A DNA stretch of 64,000 nt. Origin: Ceratotherium simum simum. Taxonomy: Eukaryota > Chordata > Mammalia > Perissodactyla > Rhinocerotidae. A program made the position numbers and the translations under genes. Below are positions 11,425 through 22,499 of the stretch, piece by piece (position 1 is the first letter of the stretch; the number at the start of each line of letters is the position of its first letter). The stretch is from positions 18,088,514-18,152,513 of the forward strand of contig NW_004454163.1 of NCBI RefSeq assembly GCF_000283155.1. The letters are read 5' to 3'. A model generated the notes under the pieces. The model saw only the letters and a list, made by a program, of their open reading frames with translations, was not told the origin of the DNA and ran no database searches.

Positions 11425-11525
11425 ACAGGTTTTAAACTTGGCAAACACTCTAATACTTCCCATCTTATTTGATACTCATGACTCTATGCTGGCGTGGGTA
11501 TTGTTATCCCCATTGTGCAAACAAT
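11425..11525 (-). repeat. MIR SINE fragment, antisense
   Basis: 'catcttatttgatactcatgac' and 'ggtattgttatccccattgtgcaaa' match an antisense MIR cut off by the next copy. Confidence 0.6.
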
Positions 11526-11720
11526 AATAATAATAGGTACCATTTGCTAAGTGCTTACTCTGTGTAAGCACTGTGCTAAAGGGTTAACATATGTTTTCTC
11601 AGTAACTCCTTCCAACTATCCCAAGAAGTAACTATAATTATGCCCATTTTCCAAATGAGAACACTGAGGGTCAGAAATGCCAAGTGACCTGACCAGGACT
11701 GTGTGCAGGGCCACCCTGAG
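11526..11720 (-). repeat. MIR SINE, antisense
   Basis: 'ggtaccatttgctaagtgcttactctgtgtaagcactgtgctaaa', 'cccattttccaaatgagaacactgaggg'. A full antisense MIR abutting the fragment to its left. Confidence 0.85.
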
Positions 11721-12430
11721 CCTCCCAGTGCCGGCTCCTCAGCCTCGGCTCTTTGCTTTCAAGTGCCCATTGTGCTCAGGCCTGGGTGAGGTGCCAAGAG
11801 GCCCAAATAAAGGACGACGTCTGAGTTCTACACTCAAAGGCAACAGGCGAGAAAGCTGAGTGTGTTCAGTGACAACGAGGACACTGGATTTCCTAGGAGA
11901 AGGCAAATCCTCCAAGCCAAAAGGTTGAACACGGCGCTCCCTTAAACTACGATTCTAGCTGGCTAAGTGTGGGGGGACTTACAGACCCCTTTTCAGGATC
12001 TATCTGCATTCTAAATAAGCTATGTCCTTATTCTTGTTACCCTCCCACTTCTCCGATTTGATTCAAAGTGATCGGAGCCCTGAGACCCCTCTGAAAGCTG
12101 GGCTCGGGGGTGTCGCCCCTCAGGGACTGCTGGGTGGCTGCTGTCTGGTGCTCGCATATACGGGACCCGGGGCCAGTGATTGACAGAGCCCACAGGGGGC
12201 ATTTTGCCAGATTGTTCTTATTTCTTAATGAATTGCTTTGCTTTCTTTTCCTATTCTACTTCATCCTTTCCTTTCCATTCTTTAAAACTACCATTTACCT
12301 TTCAAAAAGCCTAAAAGCAGCACATTTACATAAATATGTGAATAAATATGTGTGACCAGCATCAGCATTAACATCCTCATCATCAAAGTTTTGCTCTGAA
12401 CATCCACTGTCAATCAAATGAAACCCCGGT
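11721..12430. other. Unassigned sequence
   Basis: 11880-12200 is moderately GC-rich; 12210-12420 is AT-rich with T-rich stretches. No exon or transposon recognised. Confidence 0.4.
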
Positions 12431-12434
12431 CATG

Positions 12435-13025
12435 CACAGGCCACAGTGCTAAATAGGGTTAGGAAGAGAGAAGTGGTTACAGTCAAGGCACGAAGATTTG
12501 GTCTAAGCCTTCGTTTAGTCTCACAATCTAACAGGAGAGGAAGAACACATGCCCAGGAAAATAAGCACGTACTACAAGCCTCCAGGTACCCTGGGCTCCA
12601 CCGAGTATATGATACCGTCTTAAGTAGCCCTACAGGCGCTCAAAGGAGGGACACATTGCTCCGAGCTGTCAGAGAAACTGGGCCTTGAAGGATGGACAGC
12701 ATTTAGGGCTGGATAAGTGTTAGGCAGAAAAGGGGCTGGGCAGAGGGTCTATCAAAAACAAAACAAAAAACCCCCAAAACATGTATAAACCAAAGAACAG
12801 AGAAATGAATACAGAAGATGTGTTCAGCGTATCAAATGGTTCCATTTTGGTTGGTGTGATAGGCTGATAGAAAGAAACTGTGGGTGTGAACTTGGCAGTG
12901 GGCAGGGGGTCAAATTATGGAGGTTCTTCAATGCCAGCCTAAGGAATTTGACCTAATTTGATAGACAATGGGGAGCCACTGAGGATATGTGGATGCAAGA
13001 GCAATGGGTTGAAAACACAATTCAC
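12435..13025 (+). repeat. Ancient interspersed repeat (unnamed family)
   Basis: 'ctcacaatctaacaggagagg', 'attatggaggttcttcaatgccagcctaagg', 'atagacaatggggagccactgagg', 'tgcaagagcaatggg' follow the same order as 42800-43560, so the two loci share a family. Non-coding. Confidence 0.6.
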
Positions 13026-13119
13026 CTGGTGGCGGTGTGTGTGCACGCTCCCTGGGCCCGGTTTACTAATCACAGAGGGAGAAAAAGTGCTTTGAAAAGA
13101 CTCAAGTCCTAAACCCGTT

Positions 13120-13262
13120 ACCCCAATTAATGAGAATTATCTGGGTTGCTGGTTAAAGGAGGATTCCTGCGCCTGCCCAGACTTGAAGAGTCAGGTTCCG
13201 AAAGCGGGGGCCCTGGGGTTTCTGGTGTCCTCATCTCCCCCAGGCGATTCTGATGTACAGAG
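13120..13262. mobile_element. hAT-Charlie-like nonautonomous element, remnant 1
   Basis: 'ttatctgggttgctggttaaaggaggattcctgcgcc' and 'ccaggcgattctgatgtac' resemble the MER5/MER20-like layout ('tcacctgggaagcttgttaaaa', 'ccaggtgattctgatg'). Subfamily not resolved. Confidence 0.55.
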
Positions 13263-13266
13263 AGAC

Positions 13267-13422
13267 GGCAGTGCTTCTCACGCTGCACCGTGCACGCTGA
13301 CCACGCGGGGATTCGTTAAAATGGAGATTTTAAAATGGGGCACGGGGCCCAGAAGTCTGCATTCTAATCAGCTTCTAGGTGAGGCTCATGCTGCTGGTTC
13401 AAGAAATGCCACACTTTGAGTA
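13267..13422. mobile_element. hAT-Charlie-like nonautonomous element, remnant 2
   Basis: Starts 'ggcagtgcttctcacgctgc', continues 'gggattcgttaaaatggaga' and 'cattctaatcagcttctaggtgaggctcatgctgctggt', ends 'ccacactttgagtagcaa': a complete but diverged MITE layout. Confidence 0.65.
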
Positions 13423-13461
13423 GCAAGGGGATAAAGTTTTGTCCTAAACCTAAATGGTTGT

Positions 13462-13625
13462 TCTCCATCCACCCTGGGAAGCTTTTAAAAAAATACTGTC
13501 ACCTGGCGACTTCAGCCTAACTGATCAGACTTTAGGGGTGGGGGGTGGGGGGCAGCCAGGCCTGGGTGTAGTTTAAAAGCTCCCCAGGGGTGTCTAGTGA
13601 GCAGGAAGGGTTTGAGATCCGCCAT
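13462..13625. mobile_element. hAT-Charlie-like nonautonomous element, remnant 3
   Basis: 'ggaagcttttaaaaaaatactgtcacctgg', 'ttaaaagctccccaggggtgtc', 'gggtttgagatc'. Contains a G-rich run (GGGGTGGGGGGTGGGGGG, 13535-13552) where the consensus has 'tggggtgggg'. Confidence 0.65.
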
Positions 13626-14680
13626 TTCTAACTCTGGAAGGTAAGTGTTCCTCTCTTCCTGAGACCGGCGAGAGTAGTCCCACGATTCAGAGCTGGGCGC
13701 AGGTGGCAGAAGCGTGCCCAGGCAGCAGAGCAGTGAGGTGGGCAGCCCCACGCCCTTCCCACCCTTGGCCCTCAGGAAGGTTCACATAGGGTGGCATGCA
13801 GGCATGGGAAGTGACGGGAAAGCACCCACATCCAGAGACAGCATGTGCTTTCTCTTATGAGCCCTTGGCTTCTCTCAGGTCATTAAGGGGAAGGCGAGGC
13901 TCTGCACCCAGGCCAGTCACACGTCCTGTCTCTATGCTGACCTACGAAGTGTGAATGCCCAGGACCTGGGAGAGGAAATCGGTGCTCAAAGCCTGGAACT
14001 CCACCAGCTGGCTGGTTGGCAACGGGGAGCAGCTTTCTCTTTGGTGTTTGGGTACCGGCCTAATTCTGGGGTCGAATCTCTGTCAAAGAGAGTTCTTGCC
14101 CAGGGAGTTACGAGTCATTTGCAATGACACCTACAGAGTTCCAGGTACAGTTCCGCACTTCCCTGAACAATCATGGTCCCCAGTGAGTAATGCTGAACTG
14201 GCCTTACAGGCAAGCAAGGCAGGAAGAAGAACCAAGTTCTTCCTCAGCTACTGCTCATCCTGAAGGCCCCAGCTGGGCTGAGCATGCTTAGTGAGGGGCA
14301 TCAAAAAAGAAAAGAGAGTAGAGGATGGAGGGTGAGCCATGGGAGAGGGGGGAGTGGAGAGAGGTTGGGACTAGGCATCCTCAGCATGACCTAGGCCTGT
14401 CTTCCTAGACTTCCCTCCCCTTGGTCCCCTCCCAAAGCCTTCCCTTCCAGAGAAGTTGGCCAACCAGGCCACTTGGTTGCAGGATGAAATTTTCCTACTG
14501 GATATTGAGCTTACCCCAGCCACACACACACCCTTGCCTCTTGTTATCTGGATCGGCCCACCCACCTTCCCACTGCAGCCTGTCAGCTGACTCCAGCCCA
14601 CCATGTTCTCTCCTCTCCAAGCTCCTGCAGCAGGCACTGCCCAGGTACCCATTATCTGTTCTTGCAGTTTCCTTCTGCAG
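13626..14680. other. Unassigned sequence
   Basis: No exon or transposon recognised. Mixed composition; open frames on both strands overlap and look incidental. Confidence 0.4.
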
Positions 14681-14681
14681 C

Positions 14682-15243
14682 AGCACTTTCCATTAGAAAT
14701 ACATCACAGGGGCCTGCCTGGTGGCATAGTGGTTAAGTTTGCATGCTCCACTTTGGTGGCCCCAGGGCTCGCGGGGTTCAGATCCCAGGTGCGGACCTAC
14801 ACACTGCTCATCAGGCCGTGCTGTGGCGGCGTCCCATGTACAAAGGCGAGGGAGATGGGCACAGATGTTACCTTAGGGCTAATCTTCAGCAAAAAGAGGA
14901 AAATTGGTAACGGATGTTAGCTCATGGCCAATCTTCCTCACACAAAAAATAGAAGAAATACATTGCAAGGCACACATGCAATTTAAAATTGTCTGGTGGC
15001 CACATAAAAAAAGTAAAAAGAAACAGGCAAAATTAATTTTAACAATGTATTTTAACCCAACATGTCCAAGATATGACTGTTTCAAGATGTATCTATCATG
15101 AGGTATGTTAAATTGTTTTTTTTTTTTTTGTACTAAGTCTTCAAAATCTGGTATTTTACACTGTGGCACATCTCAGGTTAGAGTAGCCACATTTCAAGAG
15201 CTCAAAAGCACGGGCAGCTTGTGGTTATTGTATTGGACAGTCT
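14682..15243 (+). mobile_element. TIR DNA element, copy B, split by an ERE SINE
   Basis: Sense copy: decayed start 'actttccattagaaata', internal 'tctggtggccacataaaaaaagtaaaaag', 'tactaagtcttcaaaatctgg', 'gtagccacatttcaagagctc', end 'tattggacag'. Same family as copies A and C. Confidence 0.78.
14705..14953 (+). mobile_element. ERE-type SINE
   Basis: Head 'ggggcctgcctggtggcatagtggttaag', tail 'ggatgttagctcatggccaatcttcctcac'. Flanked by the direct repeat AGAAATACAT (14695-14704 and 14954-14963), which is native sequence of the host DNA element. Confidence 0.95.
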
Positions 15244-15410
15244 AGACTGTACACCCTTGGAGGGCAGGAATCATCTATTAGAGCTCACAGACAGGCTGGA
15301 TGTGAGAGCTGGAGGAAGTCTTAGGGCCACCTGGTCTGATTTCTTCGCTCTGCAGCCTCCACTCACAAGGGGAGTGACTTGCTCTAGATGGGAGCGACTG
15401 GAGGGTCTAG
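15244..15410 (+). repeat. Ancient repeat fragment
   Basis: 'gagagctggaggaagtcttagggccacctggtctgattt' matches an old mammalian repeat phrase ('gagctggaagggaccttagagatcatctagtcc'). The same family is seen at 52480-52715. Confidence 0.45.
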
Positions 15411-16735
15411 CCAGGCCAGAGTTCTAATCTTCCAAAGAAGATGATCTTTCTGTGTCTCAGTCTGTGTGGTCTCCTCTGTGCAGGAAGACGCTGCCCCCTT
15501 GCCCATTGTGGGTCCTTGAAAGAGGTGTCGATTGATTCATTCCCAGGGTTACCTTAGGGGCCACTCAGTGGCCTCCCTTTATCCACTTGGCAGAGTCCAG
15601 TGCTCTGAGTGTTCACACTCAGGCCAGTGCCTCCCTTAACCCCACAACTCCTCCAGTCCCGGCTCAAGCCGTGGGGAGATAAGGACTCAGGAGGAAGGAA
15701 TGTTGGCAAACAAGCAAGGTGTGGATGCCAATCATACAATTCGTGACAGTGGAAGCCATTCTGGCAATCATTAATGCATTGATATTGCAACAACAGGGAA
15801 CATTCATCCAATCAGCCCGAGTGCTTGTTTCTCCATAGTGGGTCCACACCTCCAGCCACAGAGCCCAGGCTTAAATGACAGGAGTGCCACCTCCACTCAC
15901 TAGACTCGCTGCATTAATCAACACCCTCCATGCCCCCTGCAAACCACCTGAACCGCGTCCTCCACACTCTGGACACTGGAGGCCCCTAGGCCTCTCTCTG
16001 GTAAGGCCAGACACTCCTGCACCCATCCACTGAGCTGCTTGCCGTGCGAGGAGCAGCTGTGCCATGCCCAAACCTGTTTATGCCAGTTGTTTGCTATTAT
16101 TTCATAATTTAATTAACCATAATGTAAACTAATGAAATAGAAGTACAAAGAGAAAGCAAGCTGAAGTTTTCATGCAAACTAAACTGATAGACTCAAAGGT
16201 GAGTCATTAAAAAAATGCTGTTGAATTGGGTGTGGATGAGATAAAACATCGGATAGCAAACCAGACACCTAGAAGGATTTTGCACTCAAGTATGCTTTGC
16301 ATGTGTCTTTAACTTCTTCACTTTAATAAATCCATTCTAGAAGCCTTAGAAGATGCCTCATTTATGGGGATGGTTTACAAAAGAAGAACAGTGAGGAACC
16401 CCAACCACTAGACCCATATGCAAATAAAAGGCATTGACCAACCTCAAGAAATTGGTGAAGAAATGTGCACTCACATGTTCTAAGTTAAAATAAGATATTT
16501 AAGGTATTCATATACCTTCGGTTTCTGATGCCTGCTTTAACTGGCTTTTTAGGTTGACTGATTAACTATGGGTTCTGATCAAGTAGACAAAAGCTGACTG
16601 GGTCAAATTTTTGCTCCCTGGGGGAAGCCCATGAAATATAGCTGGTGTCTACTGAACACTGAGGTTGGAGGTGTCTGAGGTCTTCCATTTTAATATAGGG
16701 ATCTTGCATTGGTCAGAGACCAGTCAGGACCAGGT
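15411..16735. other. Unassigned sequence, AT-rich in its second half
   Basis: 16080-16735 is AT-rich, repeat-free to my eye and rich in TAATT and ATTAA strings. It may be conserved non-coding sequence. No exon seen. Confidence 0.4.
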
Positions 16736-17240
16736 AACTCAACAAAGAGAATTTAATATGGGGGACTCGAGGGGAAACAAGATTAACAACAGCGGGAAGC
16801 TGGTAGAGTACTCAGAGAGGGGGTAGTGTTCACAGAGCACTGACTCAGGGCTTTCCCAAAGGTGCCAGAACCGTGGTGAGGTTATCTGGGGGGAGCTGGA
16901 GCCACAGAGGGGACACAGGCACGGTACAGATGCCACCAGATTTAAGAGGGGGGGATACCTGGCTTCCACCTTTCTCCTACCCCAAGCTAGTGTCTCCCAT
17001 TGGCCTAAACCCAGCCGGAAGCCCATTGGCAAGGGAGCCGGGGCAATGCAGCTGGCAGGTCAGCCCCCAGGATGCAGAGCAGAGCAGGGAAGAAATGCAT
17101 CTGAGGGTGGACAGGCCCAGGACTGGCCCAGTTCTCCTGAAATCCAAAAAAGCCCCCACTGAATGACTCAGAGTGGAATTTAAGACGCTTTTAAGGCTGA
17201 TCGTGGAAAAGTGAATATTTGGGGCCAGCACAAGAAGAAG
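16736..17240 (-). repeat. Ancient interspersed repeat (family not assigned)
   Basis: Phrases such as 'aaagagaatttaatatggggga', 'ggcttccacctttctcctac', 'tgtctcccattggcctaaacccagccggaagcccattggcaaggg' recur widely in mammalian genomes as an old repeat. The name is not secure. Orientation is a guess. Confidence 0.5.
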
Positions 17241-17740
17241 GTTGTCCTCCTAGTGCCCTACAATTGTGCTACATAAGTGACTGACTATTCTGAGGCTGGC
17301 CTTAAGGGTAGTTATGGGCAAAAACAGGGACAGAGACATTTTCAGATGTCAACACAGGAGTTCACAGATGGGGAGGTAACAAAGTGCTAGGGAAGTGTTC
17401 ACTAGGAGGCAATGCTGGGCTGCACCCAGCATTTTGATTTTTAAGGCTTAAGGGTCTTTTTTTTTTTTTAAAGGCTTTTCAAGTTTAATAGGCTTCTTGT
17501 TGATTATAACTAAAATCCAAAGGATGGCTAATTTCAATCGCCACTGCACTCTGTTCTGGCTGTTGTCCAACTGCTGCCCAAAATCAGATGCTCTGGACCC
17601 ATTGGGCGATGTGGTCACGGCTGCCTGGATAGTGATGCTATCATCTGCCTGGGCTCTCTCATTGTTTCCCTCAAGTTTTTAGTTCATCTGCAGCCACTTT
17701 GGTGACGTCCAAGATTAGGCAGCTAATATTGGGGGTGGTG
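17241..17740. other. Unassigned sequence with a poly-T run
   Basis: T-run at about 17457-17470. 17480-17600 ('ggcttcttgttgattataac', 'ctaatttcaatcgcc') is AT-rich and looks little decayed. Confidence 0.4.
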
Positions 17741-17744
17741 GATG

Positions 17745-17905
17745 TCAAATTTGTAGCATCTGACCAGTATTTAAGAGACTTTGCTGCTGGCAACCACCGG
17801 CTGTGTGTCTTAGGGCAAGTCTCTCCACCTCTCTGGGTCCCAGGGTCCTTGTCTGTAAAACAAGGGAGTTGAACTGATGCTACACATTTCAGAGTCATCC
17901 CTCCG
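17745..17905 (+). repeat. MIR SINE
   Basis: 'ggctgtgtgtcttagggcaagtctctccacctctctgggtcc' and 'ccttgtctgtaaaacaaggg' are MIR sense phrases. Confidence 0.75.
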
Positions 17906-18585
17906 ACATTAGTTTTCATCACACAGGCCTTTAAATGAAGGTGAAGAAGGAAAGGGGTATTAGGAAGAAAGTAGATTGAGACCAGGCAGACCTCTGAGGA
18001 AGTTTAAAAAAAAATCCCTGAGATGAGATTTTTTTCCCCCTTATCATACGCTTTTCCACCTAAAAGCAGAATTCTAAGCAATAAATCCTAGTTAATTGAG
18101 AGTTCTGGTTACTTGGGGCGCACTTAATCAAGGTTTTACTGCATTTTCAATTGTAGTGAGTTACACAGTGGTTTGCATATGCAGTTACTTCTGAAGTGAC
18201 TTCTGTTCCCTGACCTCATACCTGTTTCATTAAAATTGAACACTTTGAAATGAAAAAGAGAGCACGGAGCAGAATGGTTCCACCTGGATACAGCTCTGGG
18301 GAAACAGCAGTCAACGTGATGAAAAGCAGCGTCCAGCCATGCCCATTCATTAGCTGCCCTGCCTGCAAGGCAGTAACTGTATTTTCAAACACACTTCACA
18401 GTGCTTTTCAACCTGGTGAGGCATTTCTGGGTTATTCTTCTCACTCTGGGCAGGTAAATTTGGTGCAAAAATCTCCCCCAATTCCCTCCTAGTAACGACC
18501 AGAATTTAACTTTGGCTGGCTAAGCAACATAACAGATTATCTCAATACTCCCAAAATGCTGTGCATCAGAACTCGGGCATTCTTG
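17906..18585. other. Unassigned sequence, AT-rich core at 18000-18250
   Basis: The core has 'agttaattgagag', 'cttaatcaagg' and 'tttgcatatgcag', octamer- and homeodomain-like strings, with no repeat body recognised. Possible conserved non-coding element. Confidence 0.4.
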
Positions 18586-18589
18586 GGGC

Positions 18590-18745
18590 TGGAGGAAAAT
18601 AAGGAGTCCTTGAATCCCCATTTGAGGCCGTTCTGTGGCAAGCAGTGGTGGTGCCATTTTATAGAGAGGTGGAGCAGAGGTCTGCAAAAGCAAAGCCGTG
18701 TATAGACCTGCACTGTTATTTGAGCCAGAGGTCTGGTGGTCAAAG
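18590..18745 (-). repeat. MIR-like fragment, antisense
   Basis: 'gccattttatagagaggtgg' followed by 'tgagccagaggtctggtggtc' resembles a very decayed antisense MIR. Confidence 0.35.
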
Positions 18746-20115
18746 CAAACTGGGATGAGAGTCCTGGGGCAGGGTCAACCTCAATCAGGTTGGGGACCTC
18801 AGTAGCTGATTATCAGGTGAAAGAAGGAATGAATGACTGAGTCTTGCCAAGGTGTCCTCCTACAGCCCACAGCTGAGGGACAGATGGCTGTCTCCTACCC
18901 TTGCTTCCCTGAGTGGCCAGATGGTAAGAAGCCTGAGACCTGTAAGCAGGCAAACAGCTGGGAAGCTCTTATGTGGAACCCAACAATGCACAGCCAGCCA
19001 TATTTCAATCAGGCAGGCGGGCTGCAATCAAGGCAATCACCCAGTATCTCCTCAAAGCTGCCCTTTCTCCTGGAAGCTTCCATCACTGTCCTATAGTACC
19101 TGTAGCTCTGCCTTTATCGGGGGCTCTGGTCCCTGGTCCCATGAATGCTCTCCCACCCCTTCCACGGAAGTTCCTTTTAGTTCAGGCAGGTAAACATGGT
19201 TACATTCTTTTAGCAGGAAAGAGAAAAAAGAGAAAGTGCCAATTGTGAACATCTGATTAGAAAACCAAAAAATAGGAGGCAATTTGGTTTCTTCAGAGAG
19301 TGTGTGAGAGCAAGAGAGAAAGAGAGAGAGAGGAAACTGAATCACAGGCCTGATCTCTTACAGACAGGTCACAAGCTGAGCTGTGACTTTTTATGAAAGC
19401 TCCGAAATGGTAAGTTTTCTGACTGCAAGTGCACTTTCTGGGCAGGGCACTTAGACTGAGAGGAAATGGGGCTCCTGATGACATCAGCGTGGTCACAGAT
19501 TGCTTCCTGGGCTCTGGCATGACTTTATCCTTATTTTTTTCTTTTCTTTTAAAATAATTATCAGGATGTGACAATGACAGGAAGATGACAAAGAGGGAGG
19601 GCAGGGGCCTGGCTGGATATCAGGTTGTTTGTGAGACTGAAGGACAGGGGTGAGTGGGGAAGGGACAGGTGACAAGATGCTTTCACCTGAGGTCAAAAGT
19701 CTGAATCTCAACATGACCACGAACTTTATGAATAAACGTTGTCCTATCTTGTGTGGCGTTTGAGAGGGATGGGTGAGAGGGAAAGGAGTATGGTGAACCA
19801 ATTCAACTCAATGATCCTGCCCCCCAGGACTGCTTTTCGGCAGTTATCAAAGTATGTGTGGGGTCCATGTCATCTTTTCCCTACAGATTGCAAATCTCTC
19901 AAGGGCAGTCTAAGTTTATTTATCTCTGTTTCCTTGCCGCCGTCATCACCGCGATTGCTACTACCATTACCACCATGGCTTCCATCTCTACTCTCAGGGC
20001 ACGGTCAGCAAATACACAGAATAAGTAGAAAGGAGCCTCCATTTTGGAATCTGTCTGCCCTCGATGACCCTTTTTTTCTGAAAATTGGCTCTTCTCTCGC
20101 CTCATAGGGTTCCCC
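18746..20115. other. Unassigned sequence with a GA microsatellite
   Basis: No exon recognised. A GA-rich stretch lies at 19295-19335. 19855-19935 ('gattgcaaatctctcaagggcag') may be a decayed L2 tail. Confidence 0.4.
19295..19335 (+). repeat. (GA)n-rich simple repeat
   Basis: GAGAG units with GT and AA interruptions, ending in an (AG)6-like run. Confidence 0.75.
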
Positions 20116-20119
20116 TGGT

Positions 20120-20567
20120 TATTAAGGAATCCTGCTCACTGACCATAATTGATTGGAGCAAAGGTAGACAACTGACTTCAGCTAGGCTAGCCCAGACTTT
20201 CTCTACATGTTGTTAGACCTGATGGCCATATAAATATGGATCTTTTATGACCATCTTCTATTATGTGCAGGGAAAATCAAAGAGAGCTGATTTGTAGAGA
20301 GGAAAGGATCAATCAGTTTTATAGAGAGAAGCCAAGATGACATAGCATATGGCCCCAGAAAGATAGACAGATATTGAGGAAGTAATTGGTTTTGATTGCT
20401 TTCCTGGTTCCAGCCTCTCATGAGGTCTGGCTGTAGCGTTTTCCCTGTTTTTAAGACCCATGACATATCCTTTTGTCCTTGTAATAAATGGGACTTTCAG
20501 CTTAAGCTAGCTTGAGTTGTTTTTTTCTTTTTACTTGCATCCAAAAGTGTCTTAACTAATACAAAGT
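20120..20567 (+). mobile_element. LTR-like ancient repeat, copy 1
   Basis: Contains a TATA-like 'tataaat' (20229-20235) and an AATAAA (20483-20488), then 'cagcttaagctagcttgag', 'acttgcatccaaaagtgtc', ending near 'ctaatacaaag'. The ending parallels 21683-21757. TATA, polyadenylation signal and a shared end suggest a solo LTR; family not assigned. Confidence 0.5.
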
Positions 20568-21050
20568 AACCACCTTGCCCCTCTCAGCAGGCGTCACTAA
20601 TCAATCACAGTAGTCTTCCTGATAAGCCTCAGAATCCTTCATCTGACAATTATTACCCACAGAGCCAAATTAGTAGACAAGATAAAAATCTACTGGCAAA
20701 AACAAACAAACCCCACAAACTATTCGCTAGTCCAAAGTCTAGATGGGCTAGAGTACCAAAGAGTACAAGAGGAGAACATAAGAGGGAGTGATCCATTCTG
20801 ACGGGGCCCTCTGAGCATGGACTTGAACACTGGGTGCGACTTGACCGGGCAGAGACGGACAGGATACCCTTCAGGTGTGAGGGATGACAGGAGAGCCTTT
20901 ATGGGCCAGCCACTGTGTGACAGATGGATCAATACTCACCTTAGTGTATTCCTAATCACATATTACCAGACTGTCTCTGAGTCTCAGAAAATCCTTTTTG
21001 TTACTGTTGTTGTTTAGGATGCTCTAGAAAGATCCACTTAGAAAAGGGAT
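20568..21050. other. Unassigned sequence
   Basis: Short AT-rich spacer with no recognised exon or repeat between two LTR-like copies. Confidence 0.4.
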
Positions 21051-21053
21051 ACT

Positions 21054-21757
21054 AACCAAAGCCAAAAGTTGGCCTCAGCCAGAGCTGGAATGCTGCTTCT
21101 TGCATTGCTTCCCATTCCCTGTGGGACTTGGAGAAGGACCAAATGACTTGGATGGTCTTGGCTTCCAAGCCTGGCTTTCTCAGCAGTGCACCCTCTTTAG
21201 TGAATCTTGTGCTTTGTTTTCCCAGAATCCATTCCACCTTTTTTAGCCACAGCTTCTGATTTCCTTTTGTGGATTCCTGACTCTGGTCCATGTGGTGTGG
21301 GAAGGATTCCACATCTGGTTCCAGGGTGAAGTATATGACCAGGCATAAGCCAATCAATGAGTTCCATGCTCTGGCTACAGGGATTGGTTCAGAGATGGGC
21401 ATGTGACTTAAAACAGCCAATCAGGCTCAATCAGAGCCAAATCTAAGGCTTTAAGGACACACAAAAGAGGTGTTCTCTTTTTTCTACTGGACTTGAATTG
21501 GAGAGGCTTTGTGGCTGTCCTTGCTGCTACCAGCTTGCCACCTTGCAGACCTGAGAGTGAAGCTACTCCAAGTGGGAAGCAGAGCCAGGAGACAAAGAAA
21601 CCCACATCTGAGTTTGCTGAGCCTGGGTGAAGGGGTATCTGAATCTGACCCTACCCACAGATCATTGCATTACATAGCCAATACATATTCTGTTTTGCTT
21701 CAGCCACTTTAAGCTGGATTTTCTCTCATTTGCATCCAAAAATGTCCTGTTACACTC
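21054..21757 (+). mobile_element. LTR-like ancient repeat, copy 2
   Basis: Body with 'ctacagggattggttcagagatgggcatgtgac', 'gcttgccaccttgcagacctgagag', and the end 'cagccactttaagctggatt', 'catttgcatccaaaaatgtcc' shared with copy 1. The boundary on the left is uncertain. No gag, pol or env frame remains. Confidence 0.5.
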
Positions 21758-21764
21758 TGCTTTG

Positions 21765-21890
21765 GTTACCTCATCAATAAAATGGGATTAATACAACAGC
21801 CAGCCTTTGCATAGGACTGCTGCCAGGAATAACTGAGCACCTATAAAATGCTTTATTAATTACCAGCCAGGCCCCAGCGGTAAACATTAC
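21765..21890 (+). repeat. MIR SINE 3' half
   Basis: 'ggttacctcatcaataaaatgggatta', 'ggactgctgccaggaataa', 'gagcacctataaaatgctt' match the MIR tail. Confidence 0.7.
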
Positions 21891-21954
21891 CACTCCAATA
21901 AGTGGTTTAAGGAAAGGGCATTGAGTATTCTCCAAAGAAAAATAAATGTGAAGT

Positions 21955-22030
21955 ATGTTGTCTCATCTTTCACACCATTTGTCCTAGCACAATGCCTGGC
22001 ACAGAGTAGATGCTTAATCAATAATGGTCA
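21955..22030 (+). repeat. L2 3' end fragment
   Basis: 'tcctagcacaatgcctggcacagagtagatgcttaatcaataatg' is the L2/MIR-type terminal phrase. Confidence 0.7.
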
Positions 22031-22495
22031 AGTGTTCAAAGTTGTTGAAAGAACACACCTCCAATGACTTACCACTGACCCCCTGGGCTTTCCCCAATCC
22101 CTCCATTCAGGGTGAAGCCAGCCCAAGGAGGTCCTGTCCTGTAGAGAGCGTTTAAGTGTACTTCCACTCTCACTCTGGCTTTAGATTAAACTTTGTGACC
22201 ACTCAGCACCCCTTCTCCCCCCATACACATCTTTGAAAACCCTGAGTCCTACCTGTTCTACTGGGGGGTGGGGGAGACTGCTGGGTGACAGGTCCAGCTG
22301 AGGACTGAGCAAGTTTGGAGATTAAGTGCAATTCCTGAAAATGAACTGGCAGGATGCAGCCCCCACCAACGCCTCCTGCTAGCTGTGTGGGGGGCGGGGG
22401 TCAGGCAGCCCCCGCTGGGTTCTGAGTCGGCCCCCCCATAAGGAGCCTGGTTATCACCATCCAACCTCAGGCAGCTGGCAGCCTTTCCCCTCCCA
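22031..22495. other. Unassigned GC-rich sequence
   Basis: No exon or repeat recognised. G/C runs at 22262-22275 and 22391-22400. Confidence 0.4.
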
Positions 22496-22499
22496 CCAG

